From: Parcubacteria group bacterium
GTDB taxonomy: Bacteria > Patescibacteriota > JACQLU01
Reading direction: 5' to 3'
Assembly (NCBI GenBank): GCA_016203935.1
Contig: JACQLU010000038.1
Location: forward strand, 1 to 41,714
DNA: 41,714 nucleotides
Of the stretch, positions 40,386 through 41,714 are shown piece after piece. The notes under the pieces are model-generated. The model did not search any database. It was not told where the DNA came from and worked only from the letters and a program-made list of their open reading frames with translations. A program made the translations under genes and the position numbers. How positions within the stretch are numbered: the first letter of the stretch is position 1; each line of letters opens with the position of its first letter.

Positions 40386-41714
40386 ATGACTACTATTCAG
40401 CAAACGAGGCAATTTGTAACAATTAAAGAAGCGAGTCACTGGGCTAGCCAATTTTTGGGACGCGACATCAGCGAATCAAACATCTCGTATCTGGTTCAAT
40501 ATGGAAAGGTTAAGAAATATAACGGCGGAAATACCGTTCTGATTGATTTGAATGATCTACGAAAATATTATGGATCATATCGTGGACAACGAGAGTTGAG
40601 TTGGAAAAGAAAACTTGGTAAAGATCTAAATTGGGCATTATCTTTTGATCATTTGCGAGAGAAAGACACAACCAAACATGTCCATCGCTTACATCCCTAC
40701 AAGGGCAAGTTTATTCCACAACTTGTTCAGTATTTCATTGACGATCATACGGATGACTTTAAGCAAGATGTTTATTTTAGAGCTGGGGATATTATTCTTG
40801 ATCCGTTTTCCGGCTCTGGCACAACACTCGTGCAAGCACATGAAATGGGTATGCACGCCATCGGCGTTGATATATCGCATTTCAATTGTATGATTACGGA
40901 AACAAAATTACTTCCCTATGATTTTACTTTGCTTGATGACGAGGTAAAAAGGACAAAGCAAGTCATCGCAAGTTATGAAGCAGATAGCAGAATTACAGCT
41001 TTTGAGAGTGAGCTACTGGCACGGATGACTGATTTCAATAATAAGTATTTTCCAAGTCCAGAATTTAAATATAAAGTCCAAAACACGCAGATAGATGAGA
41101 GTAAATATGCGGCGGGAAAAGAAAAAGAATTTCTAATAGTCTACAGTGATCTTGTTGAAAAATACGGCATTGAGCTCAATCATTTTTCCGCCAAAAACTT
41201 TTTGGATAAGTGGTATATCAAAAATGTCCGCAAAGAGATTGATTTTGCATTTGAGCAGATCAGAAAAATCAAAGACATCAAGGATAAAAAGATTCTGGCG
41301 GTAATTTTAAGCCGAACAATTAGATCGTGCCGCGCAACGACACACTCGGATTTAGCCACACTCAAAGAGCCGCAAATAACAACCTACTATTGCTGGAAGC
41401 ACAAGAAAATCTGCAAGCCTCTTTTCTCGATAAAAGCGTGGTTTGATCGTTACGCGATTGATACAGTGTATCGGCTCAAGACCTTCGCAAAATTAAAGAC
41501 AAATTCGCATTATGCCGTTCTTCCGGCAGACTCTAGAACGGTGGATATTTCCAAAGAAGTAGAAAAGAGAAATAAAAAATTCCACGAGATTCTAAAGAAG
41601 CAAAGAATCAATGGTATTTTTACTTCGCCGCCCTATGTCGGCCAAATTGATTATCATGAGCAACACGCTTATGCATATGATCTTTTTGGATTTGAGCGCA
41701 GAGATGAACTTGAG
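40386..41714 (+). CDS. DNA methyltransferase (N4-C/N6-A type) with N-terminal HTH-like region, 3' end outside window
   Basis: Missing from the ORF track because no stop occurs before the window edge; 443 codons are open from the ATG at 40386. The N terminus (FVTIKEASHWASQFLG, ISESNISYLVQYGKVKKY) looks like an excisionase/HTH-type DNA-binding region. The AdoMet motif is ILDPFSGSGTTLVQAHEMG, near residue 140. The catalytic motif IV is TSPPYVGQIDYHEQH near residue 418. AdoMet motif before SPPY is the beta-type order. It methylates DNA and probably pairs with the nuclease-like gene 4 nt upstream. The region is clearly more A/T-rich than the rest of the window, which suggests transfer. Confidence 0.9.
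   Translation, partial: MTTIQQTRQFVTIKEASHWASQFLGRDISESNISYLVQYGKVKKYNGGNTVLIDLNDLRKYYGSYRGQRELSWKRKLGKDLNWALSFDHLREKDTTKHVHRLHPYKGKFIPQLVQYFIDDHTDDFKQDVYFRAGDIILDPFSGSGTTLVQAHEMGMHAIGVDISHFNCMITETKLLPYDFTLLDDEVKRTKQVIASYEADSRITAFESELLARMTDFNNKYFPSPEFKYKVQNTQIDESKYAAGKEKEFLIVYSDLVEKYGIELNHFSAKNFLDKWYIKNVRKEIDFAFEQIRKIKDIKDKKILAVILSRTIRSCRATTHSDLATLKEPQITTYYCWKHKKICKPLFSIKAWFDRYAIDTVYRLKTFAKLKTNSHYAVLPADSRTVDISKEVEKRNKKFHEILKKQRINGIFTSPPYVGQIDYHEQHAYAYDLFGFERRDELE

Overview
The window looks like part of a Candidate Phyla Radiation (Patescibacteria) genome. The pointers are a threonyl-tRNA synthetase without its TGS domain, a MiaA with a lineage-type insertion, a half-length MFS protein, several single-pass surface proteins with Pro/Thr linkers, and core genes that start without a Shine-Dalgarno (SD) sequence. 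TGA acts as a stop codon (for example at the msrA/DUF2207 overlap), so a TGA-recoding lineage is unlikely. I cannot name the phylum from sequence alone.

Layout. 1-4.5 kb: a gene 3' end, an unknown Cys-motif protein, a PurD-like ATP-grasp protein, a half MFS transporter, miaA, and a 66-aa basic protein behind a long structured leader. 4.5-11.2 kb, minus strand: thrS, a membrane-anchored baseplate-J-like protein, dnaE. 11.4-16.2 kb, plus strand: an anchored protein overlapping rodA, an ABC-2 ATPase/permease pair, and an alanine racemase bracketed by two loopless palindromes. 16.3-19.3 kb: small units, each with its own promoter, SD and terminator (tandem MazG-like protein, 55-aa membrane protein plus DUF4342, unknown 139-aa protein, M19-like dipeptidase). 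19.5-29.2 kb: three large exported proteins (GH-like, subtilase with FG-GAP repeats, GH16 with PA14/CBM6) sharing one type of N-terminal anchor. 29.3-31.6 kb: pgsB and a double-length pgsC. 31.6-34.2 kb: tRNA-Pro, REP-like palindromes, DUF5680-like protein, alpha/beta hydrolase, unknown protein. 34.2-38.9 kb: msrA 5' relic, anchored beta-propeller, msrA, DUF2207 protein, small unknown protein. 39.0-41.7 kb: nuclease 5' relic, anchored protein, PD-(D/E)XK-like protein, and a DNA methyltransferase that runs off the end.

How it fits together. RodA and alanine racemase serve the cell wall. PgsB and PgsC would make an anionic gamma-glutamyl surface polymer. The three anchored multidomain proteins look like extracellular carbohydrate- and protein-degrading tools.

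Most unusual signals: (i) a leader at 3925-4297 with mutually exclusive hairpins, a four-codon ORF on a perfect SD and a terminator-like stem overlapping its stop; (ii) two independent places where a 5' gene fragment is followed by a gene for an anchored protein and then by an intact homologue of the fragment, with almost only synonymous differences in the shared codons; (iii) a 190-bp relic of the dipeptidase gene showing that a peptidase-plus-exported-protein cassette was duplicated; (iv) a tandem MazG protein whose first half has lost its metal-binding residues.
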